DNA of 64,000 nucleotides from positions 30,001 to 94,000 of the forward strand of contig NZ_CP047652.1 in assembly GCF_009906835.1 (NCBI RefSeq), written 5' to 3'. Within the stretch, counting starts at the first letter, position 1, and each line of letters starts with the position of its first letter. This document shows, piece after piece, positions 11,521 to 20,131 of this stretch. Position numbers and translations under genes: made by a program. Origin of the DNA: Aristophania vespae (lineage in GTDB: Bacteria > Pseudomonadota > Alphaproteobacteria > Acetobacterales > Acetobacteraceae). The notes beneath the pieces are model-generated. The model was not told the origin of the DNA and did not search any database. It saw nothing but the letters and a program-made list of their open reading frames with translations.

Positions 11521-12525
11521 TTAAATCCCACTGAACAAATTTGTTGATAAATAACGCTCAGCAAATGACGGCGCTATCACCACTATCTCCTTATCTCCAT
11601 AATCCCCCGTCCTCGCTAATTCTATCGCAGCATGCAAGGCCGCCCCAGATGAAATACCGATAGGTAGCCCCTCAGTGCGCGCACAGAGGCGAGAGGTTTC
11701 GATTGCTTCTTGTTCAGATGACGTAAGAACTTTATCAATAAGAGGTAGATCGAGCGTTTCGGGCTTAAAACCTGCTCCGATACCCTGAATTCCGTGCGGA
11801 CCTGGATCATCGCCGTTAATAACAGCACTTTCCAGTGGTTCAACACCAAAAATTTTTAATGTCTCTTTACGAGGTTTCAAAGCTCGAGCAATGCCCGAAG
11901 CAGTTCCTCCCGTACCCAATCCGGCAACGATAACATCTACCGATCCTTGGGTGTCAATCCAGATTTCTTCGGCTGTGGTGTCTGCATGAATTTGCGGATT
12001 AGCTTGGTTTTCAAACTGGCTAGGCATCCAGGCATTTTCCGAGCTTTCAACAATCTCTTTAGCGCGTTTGATAGCGCCAGACATTCCTTGCGAGGCTGGA
12101 GTTAATTCGAGCTCAGCGCCCATTAATGTCATCATTTTCCGCCGCTCTAATGAGGCAGATTCTGGCATTGTGACAATGATTTTATAGCCCAAGGCAACGG
12201 CGGCAAATGTAAGGGCAATACCAGTATTGCCAGAAGTCGGTTCAACTAAAACTGATTTATGAGGAGATATAATTTTCTTAGCCTCAGCCTGGCGGATCAT
12301 CGCTAAGCCAATGCGGTCCTTAACAGAACCGAGGGGGTTAAAAAATTCTAGTTTCAACAAAATAGGTCTTGAGAGACCTTTTTTTTCACTCAAACGATTT
12401 AGGGCCACAAGGGGTGTGCCTCCAATCGTCTCAAGCACTGAGTTATAAATACGACCCCGTGCAGGAGCATATAAATTTTTAATGGATGAATAAGAAGAAT
12501 TTGAGGAAAAGTTATTATCAATCAT
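11521..12525 (-). CDS. cysK: Cysteine synthase A (O-acetylserine sulfhydrylase)
   Basis: 334 residues, a fold-type II PLP enzyme that makes cysteine from O-acetylserine and sulfide. The PLP lysine is K69 in NPLGSVKDR. The phosphate and substrate loop TSGNTG is at 97-102, and the glycine-rich GLGTGGTASG follows near 200. About 20 extra N-terminal residues precede the usual start of the family. It is transcribed away from an Rrf2-type regulator, with a good promoter between them. Its cysteine product pathway is completed by the sulfite reductase genes on the other side of that regulator. A weak inverted repeat (aaacctc/gaggttt) just beyond its stop may terminate it. Confidence 0.96.
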   Translation of the reverse strand: MIDNNFSSNSSYSSIKNLYAPARGRIYNSVLETIGGTPLVALNRLSEKKGLSRPILLKLEFFNPLGSVKDRIGLAMIRQAEAKKIISPHKSVLVEPTSGNTGIALTFAAVALGYKIIVTMPESASLERRKMMTLMGAELELTPASQGMSGAIKRAKEIVESSENAWMPSQFENQANPQIHADTTAEEIWIDTQGSVDVIVAGLGTGGTASGIARALKPRKETLKIFGVEPLESAVINGDDPGPHGIQGIGAGFKPETLDLPLIDKVLTSSEQEAIETSRLCARTEGLPIGISSGAALHAAIELARTGDYGDKEIVVIAPSFAERYLSTNLFSGI

Positions 12526-12568
12526 TCGTGTATTCCCTCATATTTTATAGCTGATAGCACTTTTAAAA

Positions 12569-12597
12569 ATGGTATTCTCTTTATTTTACTGTGTCAA
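12569..12597 (-). promoter_or_regulatory. Sigma-70-type promoter of cysK
   Basis: Reading the minus strand, a perfect -35 TTGACA (12597-12592) is followed after 17 bases by TACCAT (12574-12569), about 45 bases before the cysK start. It sits in the 120-bp gap shared with the divergent Rrf2 gene, so a regulator bound here could control both directions. I could not identify an operator by eye. Confidence 0.6.
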
Positions 12598-12645
12598 ATC
12601 GGGTAAAAGATTTAGAAAGCTTATTCTTTGCAAAAGAGTGCCATA

Positions 12646-13095
12646 ATGTATCTTAAAAGAGACAGAATCCTAACAGCCTTAGCTATTATGTTTGATGTAG
12701 CCTTTTATGCTGGCCGATCAGGCGTGGTGAGTGGAACCGATATAGCAAAACGAAATGGTCTTATGAGGCGGGGTATTGAGCCGATTTTGCAGGCCCTTTC
12801 GCGAGCACAGCTTCTTGACAGTGTAAGAGGGCCAAAAGGAGGCTACAGGCTTGCACGGTCTCCGCGTGTCATTTCTCTGAAGGAAATAGCTCAGGTAGTT
12901 GGCACGAAAGAGCACGGAAAAGGTAACGAAATTCAAAATCAGCTTTTTGAACGTGTGCTGGCACCTTATTGGAACCAATTAAATGTTGTTATTGAGGATA
13001 GAATGCAAAAAGAAACACTAAGTGATTTTCTTCAGCTGGCAGAAAAAGAAGGTTTGTCCCGCCCAAGCCAAGCGCCACTCACATTTTCGATATGA
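12646..13095 (+). CDS. Rrf2-family transcriptional regulator, cysteine-free (CymR-like role possible)
   Basis: About 149 residues from the ATG at 12646, which has aaaagag upstream; a TTG 18 bases earlier is also open. The winged-helix Rrf2 pattern is clear: ILTALAIMFDVAFYAG, then IAKRNGLMRRGIEPILQAL and the wing VRGPKGGYRLAR. There is no cysteine in the whole protein, so it cannot carry an IscR- or NsrR-type iron-sulfur cluster. In Bacillus and Staphylococcus the cluster-free Rrf2 protein CymR represses cysteine genes in complex with CysK. Here the gene lies between cysK and cysG/cysI, so a similar sulfur-sensing role is a reasonable inference, not proven. Confidence 0.88.
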   Translation: MYLKRDRILTALAIMFDVAFYAGRSGVVSGTDIAKRNGLMRRGIEPILQALSRAQLLDSVRGPKGGYRLARSPRVISLKEIAQVVGTKEHGKGNEIQNQLFERVLAPYWNQLNVVIEDRMQKETLSDFLQLAEKEGLSRPSQAPLTFSI

Positions 13096-13192
13096 AAAGA
13101 TTACTCTAATAAACGAAAATATATAGGGTTTTTTTATAATTACGTATTTATTTGGTTGATTTTTCTTAAGGATCAGTCAAAATCGTTTTATT

Positions 13193-14671
13193 ATGAAGAC
13201 TCTTTCGCCATATCTGCCTTTAGCTTTTAGGCTAGATACAATTTCTGTCCTTATTATTGGGGGAGGAGTTGTAGCTTTAAACAAACTTCGTCTTTTTTTG
13301 GGGCGGGGTTGTATCATTCACGTATGGGCAAAAGACGTACATTCTGAAATTAAAAAAGCTTATGATGATGGGAAGATCAGCCTTCATATAGGTCCCTTTT
13401 CGGAAAAAGAGTTAGATCGGTTTTTCCCGGATATTGGGCTAATTTTTGCTGCAACTGACAAAGAAGAGATAAATTTACTTATCTCTGAAAAAGCTTTTCA
13501 ATATCGTGTTCCAGTCTGTGTGGTAGATAACCCAGCTCTTTCGAGTTTTATCACCCCTGCTTTCGTAAATCGTGATCCGGTACAGATAGCAATCACGTCA
13601 GGTGGAGCCTCTCCTGTTTTGGCACGACGGCTTAGGCAAAAAATAGAAGCCGAATTACCAACTAATTTGGGACAGGCAGCGCAATTTATGCAGGCACAGC
13701 GCTCTTGGCTTAAAGAAAAGATTCCTCATATTGAGAAGCGTCGGCATATTTGGGAATCTTTTATTGATAGTGCTCATTTTGAAGATGCTTTGGCTGGTGA
13801 TTATTGCAAAGCAAAGCACGCTCTGGAAGCGCTCGTTAATAATGAGGAAAAGCAAGGAGAGGTTTGGTTAGTCGGAGCCGGACCTGGTCATGCAGATTTA
13901 TTAACTCTGGCGGCATTGAGGCTCATGCAAAACGCTGATTCTGTTTTGTATGATAATCTTGTGTCTGATGAAGTTTTGGATCGTGTAAGGCGTGATGCTG
14001 AGCGTGTTTATGTTGGCAAGGAACGTTCAAAGCATAGTTTACCCCAGGAAGATATTCATAAAGAATTGTCTCGCCGCGCAAAGAGAGGTGAAAGAGTTCT
14101 TCGTTTGAAGGGCGGGGATCCATTTATCTTTGGCCGTGGGGGAGAAGAAATGGAAGCTCTCCTGAAAGAAGGTATTTCTGTACGCGTAGTACCTGGAGTG
14201 ACGGCAGCTAATGGATGTGGTGCTTCAGCAGGTATTCCTCTTACACATCGTGATTGCGCGCAAAGTTGTATCTTTTTAACGGGCCATGCTCGTGCTGATG
14301 GAAGTTTAAACCTTTATTGGCCAAGTCTTGCACGTAAAGGGCAAACCCTTGTTATTTATATGGGTCTCGCGCCATTAGAGACTTTGTGTGATCAGCTTAT
14401 AAAACATGGGTTACCTGCGACTTGGCCTATTGCTGTTATTGAAAAAGGCACATGTTCTGATGAACGTGTTGTGACAGGCCAGCTGCGTAATATTGCTGCT
14501 AAAGTACAGGCAGAGAATATCAAAAGTCCTGCACTTCTTATTGTAGGAGAAGTTGTCTTGCACCGTGCTAAAACGAATATGATCACGTCTCAATTTTTCG
14601 CACCAAAGGAGGGGCGTTATGAAACGTCTGTCTCGCCCAGGGCCTGGAGAGGCTCTTTTATTAACGGCTAA
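13193..14671 (+). CDS. cysG: Siroheme synthase CysG (multifunctional)
   Basis: 492 residues in the two-domain arrangement of CysG. Residues about 10-215 form the precorrin-2 dehydrogenase/sirohydrochlorin ferrochelatase part, with the NAD-binding loop IGGGVVALNKL and the TSGGASPVLARRLR segment. Residues about 222-470 form uroporphyrinogen III C-methyltransferase, starting VWLVGAGPGHADLLT and including LRLKGGDPFIFGRGGEE and VVPGVTAA. It makes siroheme, the prosthetic group of the sulfite reductase encoded two genes downstream. The next gene overlaps its end by 53 bases, so translation is probably coupled. Confidence 0.97.
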   Translation: MKTLSPYLPLAFRLDTISVLIIGGGVVALNKLRLFLGRGCIIHVWAKDVHSEIKKAYDDGKISLHIGPFSEKELDRFFPDIGLIFAATDKEEINLLISEKAFQYRVPVCVVDNPALSSFITPAFVNRDPVQIAITSGGASPVLARRLRQKIEAELPTNLGQAAQFMQAQRSWLKEKIPHIEKRRHIWESFIDSAHFEDALAGDYCKAKHALEALVNNEEKQGEVWLVGAGPGHADLLTLAALRLMQNADSVLYDNLVSDEVLDRVRRDAERVYVGKERSKHSLPQEDIHKELSRRAKRGERVLRLKGGDPFIFGRGGEEMEALLKEGISVRVVPGVTAANGCGASAGIPLTHRDCAQSCIFLTGHARADGSLNLYWPSLARKGQTLVIYMGLAPLETLCDQLIKHGLPATWPIAVIEKGTCSDERVVTGQLRNIAAKVQAENIKSPALLIVGEVVLHRAKTNMITSQFFAPKEGRYETSVSPRAWRGSFING

Positions 14672-14987
14672 CCGCCTTTTAGATGGGCGGATTATCTGGT
14701 GTGATTCTGCTGGGAACTGGCATGAGGATATCCGCAGAGCGGCTCAAATGACGCTTGAAAAAGCGGAGATGGCATTAGAAACAGAAGCGCAGCAGGCCCA
14801 GAAAAAAGGGTTGGTTGGCTTATATGAAGTTCTTGTCAAAGTAGGACCTGTTCCTCAACCAGTTAGTGTACGTGAGCGGGTTCGCGCTTTTGGCCCAACT
14901 GTTCATCCTGATTTTGCTTATCCTTCGGCTGGCGCACAGCCTTCAATTTTGGAGGAGTCCCATGAAGGCTTCTATCGGTCATTATAA
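14619..14987 (+). CDS. DUF2849 domain protein
   Basis: 122 residues with a strong ribosome binding site (aaaggaggggcgtt) inside the end of cysG. The pattern LLTANRLLDGRIIWCDSAGNW followed by an alanine-rich helix is that of DUF2849, a small protein family encoded next to sulfite reductase in many alphaproteobacteria. No enzymatic motif is visible. Position between cysG and cysI suggests an accessory role in siroheme or sulfite reductase function, but this is inferred from context only. It overlaps the cysI start by 26 bases. Confidence 0.8.
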   Translation: MKRLSRPGPGEALLLTANRLLDGRIIWCDSAGNWHEDIRRAAQMTLEKAEMALETEAQQAQKKGLVGLYEVLVKVGPVPQPVSVRERVRAFGPTVHPDFAYPSAGAQPSILEESHEGFYRSL

Positions 14988-16631
14988 TTACGAGCAAAAA
15001 GATCGTGAGTTTCTTGAGGAACGTATTGCAGAATTTGAAAGTCAGGTGCAGCGTCGTCTCGATGGTTCTTTAAGTGAAGATGAGTTCAAACCTTTACGGC
15101 TTATGAACGGTATTTATCTTCAACTTCATGCCTATATGTTTCGTATTGCCATTCCTTATGGGATTATTGACAGTCGTCAGCTTCGTAAATTGGCTGAGAT
15201 TTCGCAACGTTATGACCGGGGATATGGTCATTTTACGACGCGACAGAATATTCAGTTTAATTGGATTGCCTTAGAAGATGCCCCCGCCATTTTGCGCGAA
15301 TTAGCATCTGTAGATATGCATGCAATCCAGACGAGCGGAAATTGTATTCGTAACGTAACGTCTGATGAATATGCAGGCGCTGCGGCAGATGAATTAATGG
15401 ATCCACGTGTGCATGCCGAAATTCTGCGTCAGTGGTCAACATTGCACCCGGAATTTTCATTTTTACCGCGTAAATTCAAGATCGCCATCTCCGGTAGCCC
15501 AGAAGACCGGGTTGCTGCTCGTTTCCATGATATTGGTGTTTTGGCACGTCCTGGTGAAAATGGCCCATTGTTCCGTATTTTTGTAGGTGGAGGATTAGGA
15601 CGTATTCCCGTTGTCGGGCAGGAAATTTTTGATTCTGTTACTGAGGAGCAGTTACTGGCAACGCTCGAAGCTATTTTGCGCGTTTATAATGCTTATGGCC
15701 GCCGTGATAATCTCTATAAATCACGTATCAAAATTCTGGTCCAAACTATAGGCATTAAGGCTTATCGTGAAGCGGTTGAAGCTGAGCTTTCTCAAATGGA
15801 TCTTAGCCGATATCGTCTCTCTCCCGAAAAGGTAGATGCAATTAAAGCACGTTTTGCTACACCAAAATTTGTGGATGTTGAAAAAGCGGGCGAGGTTCTA
15901 GAAGCACAGGAAAAACAAGATCCGGCTTTTGCTCAATGGGTTAAAACAAATACGCAAAAACACCGTCATGATAGCTATATTATCGCCGTGATTTCACTAA
16001 AATCACCAGGTGAAATTCCTGGCGATGTTACAACAGCACAAATGAATGGCCTGGCAGATTTGGCCGAAAGTCATTCATTTGGCGAGATACGAATTACTCA
16101 CTTACAAAATGTTGTTTTAGGACACGTGCGTAAAGATGAATTATATATTTTGTGGAAGGGTCTGAAAGCGCTTGATCTGGCAACGCCAAATCGTGGTTTA
16201 ATTGGTGATATGGTATGTTGTCCTGGCCTTGATTACTGCTCTTTGGCAAATGCCCGTTCTCTTCCTATTGCACGAAAAATTGGGGCCCGTTTTGGCGATG
16301 CAAATCTTCAGGCAGAAATTGGCGCCTTAAATATTAATATTTCTGGCTGTATTAATGCTTGTGGCCATCATCATGCAGGAAATATTGGTTTATTAGGAGT
16401 TGATAAGCGAGGAGAGGAGTTTTTCCAAATTCTCTTGGGGGAAAATTTGGAGAAGATGCCGCTATTGGCACAATATTAGGTCCTGCTTTGGCTGAAGACG
16501 AAACAGTTGATGCCATTGCTCGTATTATAGAATGTTATCTTACCCGGCGTTTAGAGGGAGAGGCATTTCTCGATACTGTTCAAAGAGTAGGTCGTGAGCC
16601 ATTTAAGGAGGTCGCTTATGCAACTATTTAA
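14962..16631 (+). CDS. cysI: Sulfite/nitrite reductase hemoprotein CysI-type (frameshifted near C-terminus)
   Basis: ATG at 14962 follows ggaggagtcc. The ferredoxin-like and siroheme/4Fe-4S repeats are present: GHFTTRQNIQFNWI near the N-terminus, and cluster cysteines in CCPGLDYCSLA and NISGCINACGHHH. As written, the frame stops at 16479. One extra G in the G5 run at 16437-16441 restores about 60 conserved residues (NFGEDAAIGTILG and on) to a stop at 16629-16631. Corrected length is about 556, right for this family. It reduces sulfite to sulfide for CysK. No cysJ flavoprotein or cysH is adjacent, so electrons may come from ferredoxin or from a partner elsewhere. Confidence 0.93.
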
Positions 16632-17019
16632 TCTTGGCTCTCGTAAAGCTCATATTTATGACAAGGTGGTCTCTGTTGCAGAGCTTGCCGAAAATCATGG
16701 CGCAGAGGCTGTACTTTTAAAGCCCGAAGAATCGGCAGAAATAATTAGGCCTTTCATAGGTCAGTTAAAGTTGATTTTGTTGCAGTTTCGGAGTTTTAAA
16801 GATGGAAGAGCTTTTACCCAGGCTCGAACTTTAAGGGAATATCTGGGCTATAAGGAAGAAATACGCGTAGAAGGTCACATTCTTCCTGATCAGGCAGAGT
16901 TTTTAAAACGCTGCGGGGTTGATAACGTTGTGCTTTCGTCTGATGCTGATCCTGCAATATGGCAAGAGCGTTTAAAGCGCTTTTCTTTTAGCTATCAATC
17001 TCTGTTAAAAGGCCACTAG
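16618..17019 (+). CDS. DUF934 family protein, sulfite-reduction associated
   Basis: 133 residues from ATG 16618, chosen because aaggagg lies 7-13 bases upstream; the longer GTG start at 16594 is less likely. It has the DUF934 pattern: FRSFKDGRAFTQARTLRE near the middle and LPDQAEFLKRCGVDNV after it. Family members are encoded beside cysI and cysH across proteobacteria and are annotated only as probable sulfite-reduction oxidoreductase subunits. It overlaps the corrected cysI end by 14 bases. No gene for PAPS reductase follows, and the block ends in a strong hairpin. Confidence 0.88.
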   Translation: MQLFNLGSRKAHIYDKVVSVAELAENHGAEAVLLKPEESAEIIRPFIGQLKLILLQFRSFKDGRAFTQARTLREYLGYKEEIRVEGHILPDQAEFLKRCGVDNVVLSSDADPAIWQERLKRFSFSYQSLLKGH

Positions 17020-17048
17020 TCTTTGCTCTGCTGATACGAAATATTTAT

Positions 17049-17064
17049 GTTTTCACGTGAAACA
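17049..17064. promoter_or_regulatory. parS-like palindrome (degenerate ParB site)
   Basis: gttttcacgtgaaaca matches the bacterial parS consensus tgtttcacgtgaaaca at 14 of 16 positions, both mismatches being in the left arm. It lies in a non-coding gap between convergent genes. It could be a weak chromosome-partition site or chance. Confidence 0.25.
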
Positions 17065-17125
17065 AAATTTCACTCTGCAGACACAGTGTTAAGTGACAAT
17101 AGAAATTTGAGAACCCTTTAGAACG

Positions 17126-17182
17126 AGGTAACTCATTATCTTACGTCCTCGCAAAATAGGAGGGTTTGATAATGAGTTACCT
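17126..17182. terminator. Long inverted repeat between convergent genes, likely bidirectional terminator
   Basis: ggtaactcattatc (17127-17140) pairs perfectly with gataatgagttacc (17168-17181), and one flanking A-T pair extends it to 15 bp. The 27-base loop holds a second small stem (cctc/gagg). A short T run follows on the plus strand. It separates the cys operon from the minus-strand lipoprotein gene. Confidence 0.6.
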
Positions 17183-17189
17183 TTTCGCG

Positions 17190-17990
17190 TTACGGTAATT
17201 GTAAGGTTCCTGGAGGGGGAGAGTGAGGCTGCGCAATGGGCGTAGGAGCATTTACACTTGGCGCTGGTGTTGTTTGCCCATTTGAAATTGGATTTTGTAA
17301 ATCTTGCAGTGCAGTTGGTGTTTGAACTGGTTGCAATGCAGTGTTGCTAGTTCCGTTTGCAGGAACAGAAGTGGTATTGTCTATAGTATCGAGATTTTGA
17401 GTAGCAATAGCACCGTTAAGAGGGGTGCCAGTTGCATCTGTCAGCCAGTAACCAAGATTTTTGCGAATTTGATATTCCAGCTCAACATTCATGTCATCCA
17501 TCAAATGACGGTTTAATTCATAGAGATTATGACGTTTTGAATTCTTTTCTGATACATTATCTTGGTGAGTGACCTGGGCTGTAACGTCCCCATGACTTGA
17601 GCGCGTTGGATCATCAAGTGTTAGGTGAACAACTAATTTCCCGGCAAGAACGTTATCAGTGGGTTCGGTAATATCTGCTTTTACAATTGTAAAAACGCCA
17701 CGGCCCGTGCTGCCTGTAGGATGAAGGCGTTGCTGGGCCATGAGGGTTAAGGACTCGTTGGGAGATGTAGGGCTTTTAGCGGCAAGGCTGTCATGCAGAG
17801 GTGCGGCCTGATCTATGATTTCCAGCTTGGAAACGCTAAGATTCATTTTAGGAAGGTAGCTATAATCAGGTGATGCAAAGGTTTCTGGTGGGTGGTTCGA
17901 AGTACACCCTGCAAGCAGAGAAAATCCGCCAACGCAACAAAGCAATCTCCAAAAAGAAGAATGGGAGGAAAGAACAGAACGCATAATCAT
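17190..17990 (-). CDS. Hypothetical lipoprotein
   Basis: 266 residues with a lipoprotein signal peptide ending in the lipobox LLAGC near residue 30. The mature part has a moderately conserved-looking central domain with KADITEPTDNVLAGKLVV and then ELNRHLMDDMNVELEYQIRKNL. The tail from about 200 on is rich in Pro, Thr, Gln and Asn. I do not recognise a named family. It is last in the minus-strand series argD-argF-hslO-unknown-lipoprotein and starts 12 bases after the previous gene ends, so it is probably cotranscribed. It would be anchored in the cell envelope. Confidence 0.75.
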   Translation of the reverse strand: MIMRSVLSSHSSFWRLLCCVGGFSLLAGCTSNHPPETFASPDYSYLPKMNLSVSKLEIIDQAAPLHDSLAAKSPTSPNESLTLMAQQRLHPTGSTGRGVFTIVKADITEPTDNVLAGKLVVHLTLDDPTRSSHGDVTAQVTHQDNVSEKNSKRHNLYELNRHLMDDMNVELEYQIRKNLGYWLTDATGTPLNGAIATQNLDTIDNTTSVPANGTSNTALQPVQTPTALQDLQNPISNGQTTPAPSVNAPTPIAQPHSPPPGTLQLP

Positions 17991-18002
17991 GGGGCTGATC
18001 CT

Positions 18003-19016
18003 CTAAATCTTTTTAGATTCATTGATAGAGATAGTGCTGCTAAAAGGAGATGCCGATTCTTGCCAGTTTGGAAGGGGCGAAAATGGCAATTTGTTACCTT
18101 CGGGTATTGGTTCTTCAGAAGGTGGTAGTTCAGCATTTTCAAAAATATCCCAATCTTCTGAAATATGCCCGAATTTGATGTTGTCTAGATCTGTAGCAAT
18201 TTCAGATTCAGACTGTTTTATCTCATTATGGTGAATGAGAAAGAGCATAATCAACCATAAAGGGACCAATCCGCTTATAGGATTTTCCCCTATGATTAAG
18301 TCGCGTTTAGGATAGTAGAATATTGGCTCAAGAGCGCTATCGGGAGGCAAATCTTTATTAACTGGGTGGCGATGCCAGAAAAGATAAAAAACAGCTTTAT
18401 AGCTTGTGTCTGTAAAGCGTACAAAGGTTCCTTCAGAACAACTTAATTTAAGTTTCCCCATAATAGGTAATCCTGAAAATGGAGACGTTGTAGCAGTAGA
18501 ATCTTTGGCGCTGTAAGGCGTGGCAAGAAGATGATTGATTTGTTCAGGAGAGACATAAACAGACTGATTCTGATCCATTATGACTTCAGCCCTGACGAAT
18601 TGGTCAGGGGTAAAAGTCAGTAATCGAGAAATATTGTGAGTGCCCCATATTAAAATAATTTCAAAAAGCACAGTATAGGGCATAGTAAGAAGAAATGCTC
18701 TAAGCTCCTGCGCTTCTTCTGTTAATGATTCTACTATGGGCGAATGCAGACTGCGCTGTATTGGTTCTAACAAAAGGCTGAAATGGCCAAGAAGCTTTTT
18801 TTGATCTTCTATATTTAAAGCAAATGTATGGCTGGCTAAGTAAATACCTTTATTATTAAGCCACCAACATGCTTCCTTGCCGGTTTCACTTTCCTTAAAA
18901 AAGACAACATCAAAGTCAGGCGTGACTTTATATCGCTGCACAGCCTCCCATCCAGGATATAACCTCTTTACTGGTTCATCATTCAAAATAATGGAAGATA
19001 GATCGACAGAGGTCAT
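18003..19016 (-). CDS. Hypothetical protein with C-terminal membrane segment
   Basis: 337 residues, no signal peptide. The cytoplasm-like N-terminal 230 residues include aromatic-rich stretches (ACWWLNNKGIYLASHTF, FYLFWHRHP). One clear hydrophobic segment (LVPLWLIMLFLI) is near residue 255, followed by an acidic, proline-rich tail. A second, less certain hydrophobic stretch is near 110-125. No known domain is recognised. It sits 18 bases after hslO and 12 bases before the lipoprotein gene, within one transcription unit. A tail-anchored membrane topology is inferred from the single strong segment. Confidence 0.7.
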   Translation of the reverse strand: MTSVDLSSIILNDEPVKRLYPGWEAVQRYKVTPDFDVVFFKESETGKEACWWLNNKGIYLASHTFALNIEDQKKLLGHFSLLLEPIQRSLHSPIVESLTEEAQELRAFLLTMPYTVLFEIILIWGTHNISRLLTFTPDQFVRAEVIMDQNQSVYVSPEQINHLLATPYSAKDSTATTSPFSGLPIMGKLKLSCSEGTFVRFTDTSYKAVFYLFWHRHPVNKDLPPDSALEPIFYYPKRDLIIGENPISGLVPLWLIMLFLIHHNEIKQSESEIATDLDNIKFGHISEDWDIFENAELPPSEEPIPEGNKLPFSPLPNWQESASPFSSTISINESKKI

Positions 19017-19034
19017 AATTTCGTACCTCCCGTG

Positions 19035-20057
19035 CTAGGGAGACTCGCTTTTATTAGATGAGTGGATCATATCACGCGGGAAAGTAAAATTTGTATTACA
19101 AAAACCACAATCCATCGTGATAACGCCGTCTTTGGTCATATGGTCAAGATCATCTTCACTAAAACGTTCCAAAAGAGCTGCCAAGCGTTGTTGGTGACAG
19201 CGACAGCCAAAACTAAGGGTTTTAGGTTGCCCGATAACGACATCTAAAGTCCCAAAAAGGCGTTTAACCAGGTCTTTACCCGATAAAGACTGATCAAAAA
19301 TTTCTTTATTTTTTAAAGTTTCTGCAAAGGTGCATGATGTTTCCCATGCATCATCTGGATCTAACTCAGTGTCAGAAACAGAGAAATCGTCATTTTGGGC
19401 ATATCCACCTTCACCGGCAATACGTTCCAGTACAAGTGCACCGGCGTGCCACTCGTCATTTTCCTGTGTGGCAAAGAGATGGATAGAGCAGGCATGTTGT
19501 TCGCTTGTAGAGAAATAATGTTCGGCCATTTCGGCCAGATTTGTTCCCTCTATGGCAACAATACCTTGATGCCTTTCCATATCAGGGCCTTGATCGACCG
19601 TAAAAGCAAGAAAACCTTTTCCTAAGAGAGCAGAGTCATCTTGGGGTAAAGAAGATGTGGCGCTCTCATCAAGACGTGCTGTAAAACGCAGGGCGCCTGA
19701 CTCTGTACAATCTGCCAAAAGAAGTGAAACCGGCCCATCTCCTTTAATTTGGAGAGAAAAAGAGCCGGTAAATTTGAGTGCTGTAGCCATGGAGGCAACA
19801 AGTGCAAGGGCTTTTCCTCCCAGCTTCAGAACCTCTGGCGGAAAATCATGGCGTGATAAAAGGGTATGGGCCAAAGGGCCAAAGCGAATAAGGCGTCCTC
19901 TGACGGGGGCGTGAGCTAGATAAAAAGGCAATACAGCATGTGGCACAGCAAGGTCAGGGACTCCCGCTGGGCGTGATGTATTAAGTGATGGAGCTGTATC
20001 GTTCACACTATAGGCCTTTTTGTTTTTGGGTGACTGAAGAAATATAGAGGCAACCAT
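19035..20057 (-). CDS. hslO: Redox-regulated chaperone Hsp33
   Basis: 340 residues. The C-terminal zinc centre has the Hsp33 pattern CRC (in FGCRCHQQR) then CGFC (in MDCGFCNTNF). Under oxidative stress these cysteines lose zinc and form disulfides, activating the holdase. The N-terminal domain shows GDGPVSLLLADC and LLGKGFLAFTVDQG segments typical of the family. The protein is longer than E. coli Hsp33 (292) because of an N-terminal extension of about 40 residues, and a later start is possible. The gene follows argF in the same direction, a common alphaproteobacterial arrangement. Confidence 0.95.
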   Translation of the reverse strand: MVASIFLQSPKNKKAYSVNDTAPSLNTSRPAGVPDLAVPHAVLPFYLAHAPVRGRLIRFGPLAHTLLSRHDFPPEVLKLGGKALALVASMATALKFTGSFSLQIKGDGPVSLLLADCTESGALRFTARLDESATSSLPQDDSALLGKGFLAFTVDQGPDMERHQGIVAIEGTNLAEMAEHYFSTSEQHACSIHLFATQENDEWHAGALVLERIAGEGGYAQNDDFSVSDTELDPDDAWETSCTFAETLKNKEIFDQSLSGKDLVKRLFGTLDVVIGQPKTLSFGCRCHQQRLAALLERFSEDDLDHMTKDGVITMDCGFCNTNFTFPRDMIHSSNKSESP

Positions 20058-20131
20058 TCCTCTTTTAGAAGGCAGATGGGATGGTTGCTCTCTTCTTGCA
20101 AGTGGCGCTCTTAATCTGGTGTTATTTCACT

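Noticed and set aside
14866-14961. N-terminal extension of the sulfite reductase reading as a hydrophobic leader
   Set aside because: It overlaps DUF2849 out of frame; ATG 14962 has a good ribosome binding site and matches the cytoplasmic family start.
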